64,000 nt of DNA, from the NCBI GenBank assembly GCA_022264855.1, contig JABYQU010000042.1:287437-351436 (forward strand), given 5' to 3'. The DNA comes from Lenzites betulinus. Lineage: Eukaryota; Basidiomycota; Agaricomycetes; Polyporales; Polyporaceae. Below, one piece after another: positions 23,712-34,136 of the stretch (positions are counted from its first letter, which is position 1; each line of letters begins with the position of its first letter). The notes under the pieces were generated by a model that saw only the letters and a list, made by a program, of their open reading frames with translations, was not told the DNA's origin and made no database searches. The translations under genes and the position numbers were made by a program.

Positions 23712-26478
23712 TCACTCTAAAGTGATGAAGAGATGTTTGCTCGTGAGGACAGCCGTCGCCCCCGGAATGATCACAATCGTCTGGGTATTATCGATGATCA
23801 TCGCAGGGCCCTTCACGACGTCCCCGACGTGCAACGACTCGAGCAGGAACACCGGGGTATCGTCCACCCGACCCACGCCGTCAAAGTACACGCTATACGT
23901 CGAGTCCGCCCGCGTGCGGTCCACATCGCGCGTCGCGATTCGCGCGACCTCGGCGAAGACGCTCTCCCCGAGCGTGTCGAACGTCTTCCCGATCCCGCGC
24001 ACCTTCACGTCGTCGACGATGACGGACTTGCTCTCGAGCAGGAACCCGAACTCGGCCTTGTACACGCGCCGGAAGGCCGCCTCGAAGTCCTCCGCGCCGT
24101 CGCCGTCCGCGGGCGTGGGGAGCACCATGAGCGCCGTGTCCGTGCCCTCGAAGCGCATGTTGAGCATGCGCTCGGCGTGCACGCGCGAACCCTCGAAGCC
24201 CTGTCGGCGGAGCTCCTCGCGGACTTGCGCGTCGAGCTTGTCGAGGCGCGCTTTGAGGATGGCGCGATTCTCAGGCGTGTAGAAGGTGGATGATGGTTCC
24301 TGAAGCTCGAACGCGCTAATACCGGATGTGATCAGTGGGTTGTTTGTATACGAGTATGCTCTAACTCACCGGTCAGCAAGTGCAAGGCCATAAGCTGACA
24401 AAATCGAGCTGTAGTGGTGTATGAGGATGGTCTTGATGCCTAGCAGCTGCGCGATTTCGCAAGCGTGTTGACCGCCCGCACCACCGAAGCTTGCGAGACT
24501 AGACAGCAAGCGTTGACCAGTCGCCCACACATAGTAAAAGGATGCAAACATACATGTGCCTCGATGTCGCATATCCCCGAGCCTCTGTGAGCGCGCGGAT
24601 GGGTCGGCACATCGTCTCGTTCGCGACCTTGATGAATCTGTGGGATTGCAGTCAGATAGCTATCCTTCATGTCGTTCAACATGCTCAAGACTGACCCATA
24701 TACGATCTCATCCAGCCCCATCTTCTTATCCTCACCGACTGACGCATTTATTTCCAGCGCGAGCACGTTGAACGCCGAGCGTGATGCCTCGATATCAAGA
24801 GGCTCCTTCTCAGACTTGCCAAAGATCTTGGGGAAGTAGTCCGGGACGAGACGCCCCAAGAGCAAGTTAGCGTCTGTCACCGCCAACGGACCTCCTTTTC
24901 TGATACAGATTCGTCAGTCATGTCACAATGGCGGAACCAAGGAGTGACATACCTATAGCAAGCGGGTCCAGGCTCGGCACCCGCGCTATGAGGACCGGCG
25001 AGGAATAGGCCGTTTCGGAAAGTTAGACATGATCCTCCCCCAGCTGCGACAGTGTTAATGTCGAGCTGCGGAGATTGGATAGTTACCCCCGCTGTGGTCG
25101 TTTCGTAAACTACCTCGTAACGGCCCGCGAAGCGCGAAACGTCCGTTGAGGTACCGCCGACGTCGATGCTGTTCAACTCGATCAGCATAATGTTGCGATA
25201 TACTGACTATATGCGCACCCACCCGATCACAGGCGTCCGTTTGTCCTCGTCCCAGCTCGTAAGCGCGTAACCCACGACGCCCCCGGCAGGGCCACTGAGA
25301 ATACTCTTCAACCCAGAGAAGTTGTTCAGGTCGAGGAGGCCGCCATCGCTGCCCATGAACTCCACGCGCGGGCTCTGGACCTTGCCGTCCCGCAGCTGCT
25401 CGTCAAACCCAGTGAAGAATCCGTCGAGGTAATCGCGCAGGACCGGGGTCAGATACGCGTCTGCCGTGGACGATACGCCGCGGGGCACCATCTTGATCAT
25501 GGGCAACAGCTGCGAGGAGGCGGAGACGTGCTTGAAGCCGAGCGTGCGCGCGAGCGCGGCAACTTCGAGCTCGTGCTCCGGGTACGTGTAGGAGTGCGCG
25601 AACACGATCGCGATAGAGCGGTAGCCGTCGTCGTAGAGCTTCTGTAGGTCTTCCCGGACTTTGGCAGCATCTAAGGAAGCACGACGATACGCAGGCATGA
25701 GCATATAGTCCGCGACCAGGGATGCGACGCAGAAGGGACCCACCAGGTCTCCTCATAACCCTCACCGCCTCCCCAGACAGGCCCTGTACAATCTCCCCCG
25801 GACCCTCCGCATCGCCCTGCTGGTCCCACCCCGCTCCGCGGTACCCCCTCTTAATCTTCCCATTCTCATCGAACTGCACCGCATGCTCTTCAGCCTTAGG
25901 GTCGGAAGTGTAGCCCACGAGTGTGACACGCTCGTCCACCTCGAGCACGGCCGAGTAGAGCGGGGGCGGCCGGCGGATGTTCAGATCGAAAATCTTTGGG
26001 CGAGACTGGTTCCCGATGAGCAGGAGGTCCCGGAAGCCGCGGGTAATGAGCAGCGCGTGCTTGTGGCCTTTGCGCTCGAGGAGCGCGTTCGTCGCGACCG
26101 TCGTCGACAGCCTGATGTAGTCTGCGCATCGTGTTCAGCAACGCATCGCACGTATGCGTTCGAGCAGTCGCTTGCGCACCGATCTTGTCTGTGCTAAGGG
26201 TCGTCCCCCGCGGTATCTTCTCGCCCGTCGCGATCTCGAGCACACGCCGGATCCCCTCCGTGGGTGCATCGCTGTAGTTTGCAGGGTCCTGGGAGACTGC
26301 AGCCTTGGTCAGACTCTGGGATAGACAGCGAATGGAGAATGGGCCCACGAAGTTTCACGACGATCTCCTTGCGCTCATCCGGCTTGTCCGGATCGGGGAA
26401 CGAGGCATGCACATCGCAGAACGTGCCGCCTCTATCCGCGCATATCCTGATTGACCTGTCTGGTATCGTGCTCGTCAT
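23712..26478 (-). CDS. HyuA-type oxoprolinase/hydantoinase subunit, 769 aa
   Basis: Hydantoinase A half of the ATP-dependent 5-oxoprolinase/N-methylhydantoinase family. Nine minus-strand exons: 26349-26478, 26180-26296, 25744-26121, 25223-25670, 24953-25168, 24696-24899, 24554-24637, 24370-24498 and 23712-24315; the frame is open (2310 nt). Seen motifs: N-terminal [60 protein letters not shown] (nucleotide-binding), [24 protein letters not shown], and the HyuA C-terminal domain ending [12 protein letters not shown]. Fungal oxoprolinases are normally about 1300 aa with a HyuB half fused after this point. Here a stop follows at once and only 145 bp remain before the convergent GH45 gene, so HyuB is absent. 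Either it is a HyuA-only protein or a truncated gene; catalysis without HyuB is doubtful. Confidence 0.88.
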
Positions 26479-27047
26479 CGTGACTGGAAACTGAGCTTAG
26501 ATGGACGTCAGTGCGAGAGCAACGATGCAGGCAGTTTGACGCAGTAGCACGCCGGCCGCCGGTCGCACCAGCGTGTATAGACAGTCAGCAGAGCAGCTGA
26601 GAGAATCCGGAATCCGGAAAGCTTCACACAGAAATGCCATCGAGACGCCTGAAGCACTAGTAATAGGTAGGACAGCAACCATGCCGATACGCTCCAACGG
26701 AGAAGATTACTAGGAGGTACATTCGATACACTCAACTTTGCCTCACCCGACCCAGGCCATGCATGCATGCATCCGATCCCGGTGAGATGACATGAATTCG
26801 TGAAAGTACGACGACAATGAATGGACAGGAGGTATGCAGACTAGGGTAACTTCGGTGCCAACCGGGATGATCGTGGATGTAGCGGATCGTCAGGCGTACG
26901 ACGACCCGCGCCACGCGAGAGGGAGAGGGGGAGGAAAACGTGCAGAGAACACTGAAAGCGACCAATATAATGTGGATATGATGTAGAGCTTTTCGGGTTA
27001 TCGGAGCATGTGGGGGTAAAAAGCCAAGCGACCACGCAGCGATACGC
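26479..27047. other. Intergenic, no gene supported
   Basis: About 570 bp between the HyuA start and the end of beta-tubulin. Only short, unrecognised frames are present. Confidence 0.5.
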
Positions 27048-28666
27048 TTACTCCTCCTCGGCGGGCACTTCGTCCTCGTACTCTACCTCCTCCTCCTCGA
27101 CGCTAAAGACGATGCAGTGAGTTGGCATGTCTACTATAAGATGAAAGGAGATAACGTACGTGGCATCCTGGTATTGCTGGTACTCGGCGACCAGATCCTG
27201 CATGTTCGACTCCGCCTCGGTGAACTCCATCTCGTCCATACCCTCCTGCGTGTACCAATGCAAGAACGCCTTGCGCTTGAACATGGCCGTGAACTGGTCG
27301 CTGACACGCTTGAAGAGCTCCTGGATCGCCGTCGAGTTTCCGAGGAAGGTGACCGCCATCCGGAGACCGCGGGGCGCGATGTCACACTGCGCGGTGAGCA
27401 CGTTGTTGGGGATCCACTCGACGAAGTACGCAGAGTTCTTGTTCTGGACGTTCTGCATCTGCTCCTCAACCTCCTTCATGGAGACCTTCCCACGGAAGAC
27501 CGCGGCGACGGTAAGGTAACGACCGTGCCTGGGGTCGGACGCCGCCATCATGTTCTTGGCATCGAACATCTGCTGGGTAAGCTCGGGGACGGTGACGGCG
27601 CGGTACTGCTGGCTGCCGCGAGCAGTGAGGGGCGCGAAGCCGGTCATGAAGAAATGAAGACGAGGGAAGGGAACTACATCGCAGTCAGCACATTGGCACT
27701 GTAGTACGATAGGTCGTGTAACGCACCCATGTTGACAGCCAACTTCCTCAGATCCGAGTTGAGCTGACCAGGGAAACGCAAGCAAGTCGTGATACCAGAC
27801 ATGACAATGGACACGAGGTGGTTGAGGTCACCGTACGTGGGCGTCGTCAGCTTGAGTGTCCGGAAGCAGATGTCGTAAAGCGCTTCGTTGTCAATGCAGT
27901 ACGTCTGGTCGGAGTTCTCGACCAGCTGGTGCACGGAAAGCGTCGCGTTGTAGGGTTCGACGACGGTGTCGGACACCTTCGGCGACGGCACGACGGAGAA
28001 CGTGGCCATCATACGATCGGGGTACTCCTCACGGATCTTCGAGATCAGGAGCGTACCCATGCCTGAACCGGTACCACCACCCAGAGAGTGCGTGATCTGG
28101 AAGCCTTGAAGATGGTCAGTATCGTGTGACTGTGACATGTGACGAGATAATGTGACAACTCACCCTGCAAGCAGTCGGCACCCTCAGCCTCCTTGCGAAC
28201 GACGTCAAGCACAGAGTCGACAAGCTCAGCACCCTCGGTGTAATGACCCTTTGCCCAGTTGTTACCGGCTCCGCTCTGGCCAAAGACAAAGTTGTCGGGG
28301 CGGAAGAGGTCACCAAGGGGGCCGGAGCGGACAGAGTCCATGGTTCCAGGCTCGAGATCAACAAGCACGGCACGGGGCACGTACTTGTTCGAGCCGACCT
28401 CATTGTAGTAGACGTTGATGCGCTCAAGCTGGAGGTCGTTGTTGCCCTTGTAGACACCATCCGCCTCGATGCCGTGCTCGTCAGAGACAACCTCCCAGAA
28501 CTTGGCACCTGAAAGATCGTCAGACAAGGCCCAGCGCCGATCCTACCGACGCCTCTCACCAATCTGGTTACCGCACTGATAGAGAAGAGATGTTGGAATC
28601 GATTGGTAGCGTTGAAAGACACGTCGTGCTTACCTGGCCGGTTTGGAGATGGACGATTTCACGCAT
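27048..28666 (-). CDS. Beta-tubulin, 446 aa, with Gln198 and Tyr200
   Basis: Beta subunit of the alpha/beta-tubulin dimer; binds GTP and builds microtubules. Six minus-strand exons: 28634-28666, 28560-28575 (only 16 nt), 28164-28508, 27727-28104, 27160-27673 and 27048-27102. It begins MREIVH, the tetrapeptide used in autoregulation of tubulin mRNA. The GTP-binding [10 protein letters not shown] starts at residue 140; full length is normal and the acidic tail ends [10 protein letters not shown]. Phe167 is present, but the benzimidazole-site residues are Gln198 and Tyr200 (NSDQTYCID), where sensitive fungi have Glu198 and Phe200. Other unusual changes ([20 protein letters not shown]) suggest a divergent paralog; a more conventional beta-tubulin may lie elsewhere in the genome. 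Confidence 0.96.
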
Positions 28667-29633
28667 TCTGTACGGCAACGTCAGCACGGAATTTAAACAA
28701 TCAACGCGTCGAGGCGAAAACTGCAACGCTACGCGTCGCTGCTGTCGCAAAACAGCGTTCCCCCTCGTAGATACAGCGCAGAGACACGAAAGACACGTAC
28801 ATGAGGGATTAGAGCAGGGACTAGTCGAGGGATGGGTCGTTAGAGGATGGGGTACCGGGAGGGACGAGGTCAAAAGGGAAACAGCGATGAGGGCTAGGGT
28901 GTTGAGATTCAGTCGGAGCTTGAATCGCTTAACCCAACGTGGCTCCGGCATCCAAATGCATCGAAGCACGTTTCTGCATTGTTCGTCCGCGCACAACGTC
29001 CCTTCCAGTCATTCGCATTGCATGTTGTACGCTACGAACAACATCGTCTCCCACTCTGTATATTTTTCAGGCAAGGAAAGTTGTTACTGGAAGGTGGTGC
29101 AAAAGCGGAAGTTGGTATATGCGATATCGTTAATCAAGCGCCCATATGGACGTCGCGCGATTGCAACGCGGTGGGGGTGTGTTCGTTGACGAACCTAGGC
29201 CTCATCATTTCAGGAGGTAAGACATCACCGAACAATGTAATGAAGGGGCAAAGCGGCCTCATGCCAACTCAGAAGATGTAGATACCTGTACACACGCATT
29301 ACGAGTTGAATTCTATCTCCAGCCAGCTCTTCTCCTAACCTCGTTACGATTACGAAACGCACTGCTCCCCTCCACGATCCCGACGCAAACGTACTTTCAA
29401 CAGGAAGAGACAAACAAACTACACACATTATATCAATGTCCGGCGGGCACGATCCTCCCGGCCCTAGCCGGGTGATCGATCGTTTCGCATACATGGCAAG
29501 GCAGGCGCCAGATAACGAGAGGCAAGGGTATAGCTGACCGCCGAGTGGTACCATTAGGATGACATGTCACCGAGGGCGCGCGGACGGGAGCATCAACGAC
29601 GAGGGTAGGAGATGGGAGTAACGCGTAGGCCGG
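28667..29633. other. Upstream region of beta-tubulin, no gene supported
   Basis: Almost 1 kb between the beta-tubulin start and the end of the epsin gene. It should contain the beta-tubulin promoter and the epsin 3' end. No recognised open frame. Confidence 0.5.
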
Positions 29634-31474
29634 TTAGATCGAGAAGAACGGCTGCTCGGCGGTCTGCTGCTGCTGTTGCTGCTGGAGTGCGAACGGGTTG
29701 TGCCCGGTCTGCTGCGACGATACAAATTTGCCTGCCTGCTGACCGTACCTGCATAGTTGTGAGCACAGGCACATATCGCACTTCTAGTACGAAGAAACCA
29801 ACCTGAGGTTGCCGAAGTTGCCGAACGTGTCGACGCCGTCCTCGCGGTTGGCGAAGAGACCAGCGAGCTTCGCGTGCTCCTCGTCGGCACGCGTCTTGAC
29901 CACAGGCATTGTACTCTGCCTGATGGGAGGCGCGGACTGTGAAGGAGGTGGTGGTGACTGCGACGTCTGCGGCTGTTGGCCGTACGTGCCCTGCAAGTTG
30001 AAGGAGACCGGACTTTGCCCCATCGGACCGTTGGAGGACGGTAGAGACGATGTTGACAGGGACATTGCAGGCGCAAAGGGGTTGTTCGAACTAGAGCAAC
30101 ATCAACGTCTGTAACACATGTAAAGATATAAACGCCTTACCCGAACCCTGTAGCTTGAGGCAAGAGCGGCTGTTGAGCCATCAAGAACTGCTGTTGCTGT
30201 TGCTGTTGCTGCATTTGAAGGAGTTGTTGCTGCCTCATCCACTCCTCCTGCTGAAGCTGCTGCTGCTGTGCCTGAAGCTGAGCTTGTTGCTGTGCCTGAA
30301 GCTGCGCCTGCTGGTTTTGCCACTCTTGCTGCTGGCGCATATACTCCGCCTGTCTCAGATGTCAGCTCATGCAATGTGAGAGCCAGCGAGACGGTGCTAC
30401 CTGCATGGCCTCCTGCTGCGCCTGCTGTTGGTACGGGTTGAAAGACGTGAATTGTGGTTGGATTTGGGTGAACTGAGGCTGGATGAACTGGGACTGGTTC
30501 TGGAATGAGGTGTCGACGAGCGGGAAAGGATTTGTGCCCTGCTGCCTGGATGGAAAGACTTAGACATAAGAGATGTAGTAACAAATGGATACGCACTGCT
30601 GCTGCGCATCGTCGAACAGTCCGGGCTGACTGGCGTCCTGAACAGACTTGGCACGACGTGCTTCCTCTTCTTCGCTGAGCTTGATAGCCTGCTGCAGGTC
30701 GCGCTCCTCAGCAGTGAGCCGCTGTCGTGCCAGCTCCTCCGCTGCGGTCCGCTTGCTTTCTTCCAGCGCCTTGCGCAAGTCATCCTCCTCGCGGGTACCC
30801 CCGTTGCGCTTCCTAGAAGGCACGCTCTGTGACCGCCTCTGCGTGCTCTCGTCTTCGTCGTCTCCTCCTTCCCCCCGCCCCCGGGTCATGCGATCACGCA
30901 TCATCGCACGGTCGCGGCGTTCATGGCGCAGCCGCGACTCGTCCTGGAGGAGGTTCGTGATGTCCTTCGCCTTCTGCCGCACATTTGCGCCCTGGTCTTT
31001 GCCCTCCTCATCGACGTACTGGAACTCCTTCAGCGTCTTGATGATGTATATGTTGTCGCGGAAGTACACCACGACGTTCTCCGACCCGGCATGGAGGAGG
31101 TAGTCCAGCACAGTGAGAGACTGCGGCGTAGGTGAGCGGAATTACAGCGCGGGGGGTGATAACAGCCGCACCTTGAAGACATGCCGCCAGTTCTTGCCCT
31201 TGTCGTTCAGGCGTTTGTCCAGCATCTCCATGATCTCGACGAAGTTGTCCCTGTGTGCGCATTAGGCTCGTCCGTGCCCGTGGGACTGCGGGGCCAGCGC
31301 AGGCACTCACTGGTTGTATGACATTTGGGCGAGCTCGTTCATCTGCGTGCCCGACGGCCCCCACGGATCGTTGGATGTCGCATCGCGTACTTTGGCCTGC
31401 ACATCTGAGTATCCTTTCGTGTAGTTTTTGGCCGTGCGCATGAAGCCTTTGCCGAGTTGTTGCATGCCGGACAT
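29634..31474 (-). CDS. Epsin, ENTH-domain endocytic adaptor, 507 aa
   Basis: Clathrin adaptor that binds phosphoinositides and ubiquitinated cargo during endocytosis; homolog of yeast Ent1/Ent2. Seven minus-strand exons: 31311-31474, 31172-31250, 30597-31120, 30401-30545, 30141-30349, 29803-30090 and 29634-29748. The ENTH domain covers about residues 15-145 (YSDVQAKVRDATSNDPWGPS, then LLHAGSENVVVYFRDNIYII). Two ubiquitin-interacting motifs follow (EEDDLRKALEESKR and EERDLQQAIKLSEEE). The rest is Gln-rich, with poly-Gln runs, and has three NPF motifs (NPFPL, NPFAP, NPFAL) for EH-domain partners. Start is the first Met of MSGMQQLGKGFMRTAKN. It ends in EQPFFSI; a clear clathrin box was not found. 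Confidence 0.93.
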
Positions 31475-31853
31475 GACTGGACCTGGGTGGTCGGACTTTC
31501 CGGCTTCCTTTGAGAGACTGAAGGCGAGCGGTTTTTAGGTATGTTTAAGATGTAGCGTTGCAGAGCCGAATGCTAGAGAAGAGGGGTCGTCGTCGTTGTG
31601 GTCGAAGAGTAGACTTCGCACTTCCCCGCACATGCGCGGATAGGCGCCCGTGCGCAGCATGCTGACGACTCAAATGTTTTACGCTTGGAGCCGCCGAGTG
31701 TACTCAAAGCCTCCGCGTATGGAGGAAAGAAGAAAAAAAACAGACATTCATCCCGCCAAGACGGGAGAGGTTCTCAGTAGGCCAGAATGAAATTAAGCAT
31801 CTTCTGCATCTATGGACGTTTGCGGTGTCCTAGGGTTCGCTTAACGGCACACG
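31475..31853. other. Intergenic, no gene supported
   Basis: About 380 bp holding the epsin promoter and the 3' flank of the transporter gene. An A-rich run occurs at 31731-31742. Confidence 0.5.
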
Positions 31854-33802
31854 TTAATCCTTCGTGATGTCCGTACCGCTCTGGTGTCCTTGGCGAGTAG
31901 CATCCGGAAGCTCCGATCCGACTGCGGTGGCCGGCGCGGGCTCCTTTGTGTCGTACACGGGCTCCTGCTCATCGAAGTCATCCGCGTTTGCTAATAGACC
32001 CTCTTCAAGCGAAGCGTCGTCCGACGCGGCGATGCCTTCGGCATGAGGTATGCTTTGTGTTCTTGCTTTGATGAGCTGGAGGATTCAGGACATATGAGAT
32101 GATGAATACGATGAGGGGATTACGAGCGTACCGCAACATAAATGGCGGACGTGAGGATGATCATTGTGCCGAATAAGGATAGCAGCGACGGCGAGCTGTG
32201 GAAAAACACACGTTCAAAGATCGTTGCGAATATGATCTGTGGAATGCGTCAGACATAGGGCTGCAACTAGTGCGATCGTGGGACTTGCCTGTATATACAC
32301 TGCCATAGTCCCTCTCCCAGCAGTTTCGCGTTGCAGACCCATCGTCAGGAGAACCTTGAAACGAACGGCATGAGCGCTGCAGTGAGATAAAGCGCACCAA
32401 GCGGGTTACCTGCGCAACGAATCCGAACAACCCGATGAGAAGAAGCATGAGTAGCCATTCCCATCTCATAGGAACAATTATCGGCGTTTGCATCACAATC
32501 ATCCTAGGACAGGAGCGGTGAGGCCGTGACATTGCAGCGGGAGACTGTCCAATACTTACGCTATTGTTGCCACGATGACACACTGCGACGAGAAGTACAC
32601 CAAATTGTGGAGAGGGTGGGCGCGTTTCCCTACCGCGCGAATCGAAGTATCTGTGGCGGCACCGTTCAACGAGAGATCCGGTGGGTGATGAACGGACCAA
32701 CATCATCCAACTCACACGCGCCGGTAGCCCCGAGCACTCCAAGTAATGCGACTCTGTCATAAACTCCGAGTTAGCGCAATTCCATGGGCAAAGCAAGTCT
32801 TGCACACCCGACGGCAGTTACACGTTGGGCAGGAGTGACCGTGATGGTGCTGAGACTCTCGGCGCGACCATCTAGTGTCGCGGCGAGCCCTTGATGTTGC
32901 CTGCCGAAGAGGAAATTCGGGCGAGCGATCAATACCACGCCTAGCAAGCTCGCCACTGAAGTATCGTTTCATTAGAAACGCACATAGGAATGCGAAGGGG
33001 TGTACTCACGCCCAGCAACAGCCTCGCGCCAGGACAGCTGCTCATGTAGAAGGACAGCGCCCGTTACCGCGGTGCACATCGGTGCGAGGAAGGTTAACAC
33101 GGTGGCATCCGACAAGGAGAGGTATTGTAGCGAATAATACACTCCAAAAAGGCCGAAAAACCTGTGTCATAGTCAAAGAATGATCAGGAACTAGGAGCAT
33201 TCGGCGTACCCAAAGAATCCACGCCCAACAAGGAGTAAGCGGACTCCCTTCGGTCCGAGGATGGGATCAGGGACTTTTACGATGAACCTTGTACATTTTT
33301 CAACGACTGTCAAGGCTTTGGCAATCGCTTGTCCACTCACATATATGTTACGCAACAGATCCATGTGATGGACTGCAGATAGGTACGGTAAGTCACGCCA
33401 GCAATGTGAATGAGGGCTATTGTTTTTTACTGACCATTCGCACGAAGATCAGCTAAGCGTGCTACCATGAGTACTTTGTATACTGCAGTACGTTCACTAA
33501 CGCACCTCGAACGCGGGTACAGGAGGATCTAGGCTGTTCAACTTCTTAACCCACACGTTCATGAGGGAGAAGAACAGCTGAGCTGCTGCCACGAGCAGCA
33601 TGCCCACGTTGCTTTCGACGATTGTTCTTGCCGTTTGGAGGATCGCATGGCTCTTCCTACGCGTACGAGTATCTGCTAGAACGCGAGCAGTGGCTGAGGG
33701 GGCAGGGATGTAAGAGACCAGCGGCGATAGCGGAATTTCTGGCTCAAAGCTCGTTCGGTCGGGTGTTGCAGCGGCGTACGGTGTTCTGGTCGTAAAATTC
33801 AT
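31854..33802 (-). CDS. EamA/DMT-superfamily membrane transporter, 446 aa
   Basis: Integral membrane transporter of the drug/metabolite superfamily (SLC35G-like). Twelve minus-strand exons: 33506-33802, 33435-33452 (18 nt), 33341-33372, 33210-33287, 33010-33161, 32808-32955, 32716-32753, 32560-32650, 32410-32503, 32289-32354, 32132-32236 and 31854-32075; the frame is open. The intron after 32289 begins GC (ATACAG|GCAAGT), a GC-AG intron. Residues 1-65 are a cytosolic tail; the first membrane span is VGMLLVAAAQLFFSLMNVWV. EamA hallmarks follow: KVPDPILGPKGVRLLLVGRG, SLSDATVLTFLAPMCTAVTG and GKRAHPLHNLVYFS, and about ten spans in total. The C-terminal 74 residues are acidic and soluble. Substrate cannot be inferred. 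The gene is divergent from CCH1 with 334 bp between starts. Confidence 0.88.
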
Positions 33803-34136
33803 GTTGTATAGTCGTGAAAGACTCTTCAAGCACACATATAATCACTCAATGAAGGGTGAGGACCAGGATGTGGTGGAAGTTGCGATGAAGATCAATAATC
33901 AATATTAGCAATTTATCACCACTGCTCAACTTGGAACTCCGCGCGAGGATCTTCGGGTAGTTATTACAATTACGACAATGCCGACATGCCGAGGCCCTTG
34001 CGGCATCAATCACAGCCAATCGGAGTTTTGATATGTTTTGGGCGGTGTTGGGGGACGGCGTCGGTAACAACGCCCATCGACCCGTCGCCGCCGTCATGCA
34101 CAGCGAGCTCATCTGAAGCCCTCCTTTCTGATCTGT
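33803..34136. other. Divergent promoter region, transporter and CCH1
   Basis: The 334 bp between opposed ATGs must hold both promoters. No clear TATA box was identified. Confidence 0.5.

Noticed and set aside
23733..24293. 186-codon plus-strand frame antisense to HyuA
   Set aside because: It mirrors the last HyuA exon; composition (Arg/Glu/Val/His) is that of an antisense shadow.
25744..26121. Frameshift in the HyuA gene near GEAVRVM
   Set aside because: A GTGGGT...TTAG intron at 25671-25743 restores the conserved reading ([11 protein letters not shown]).
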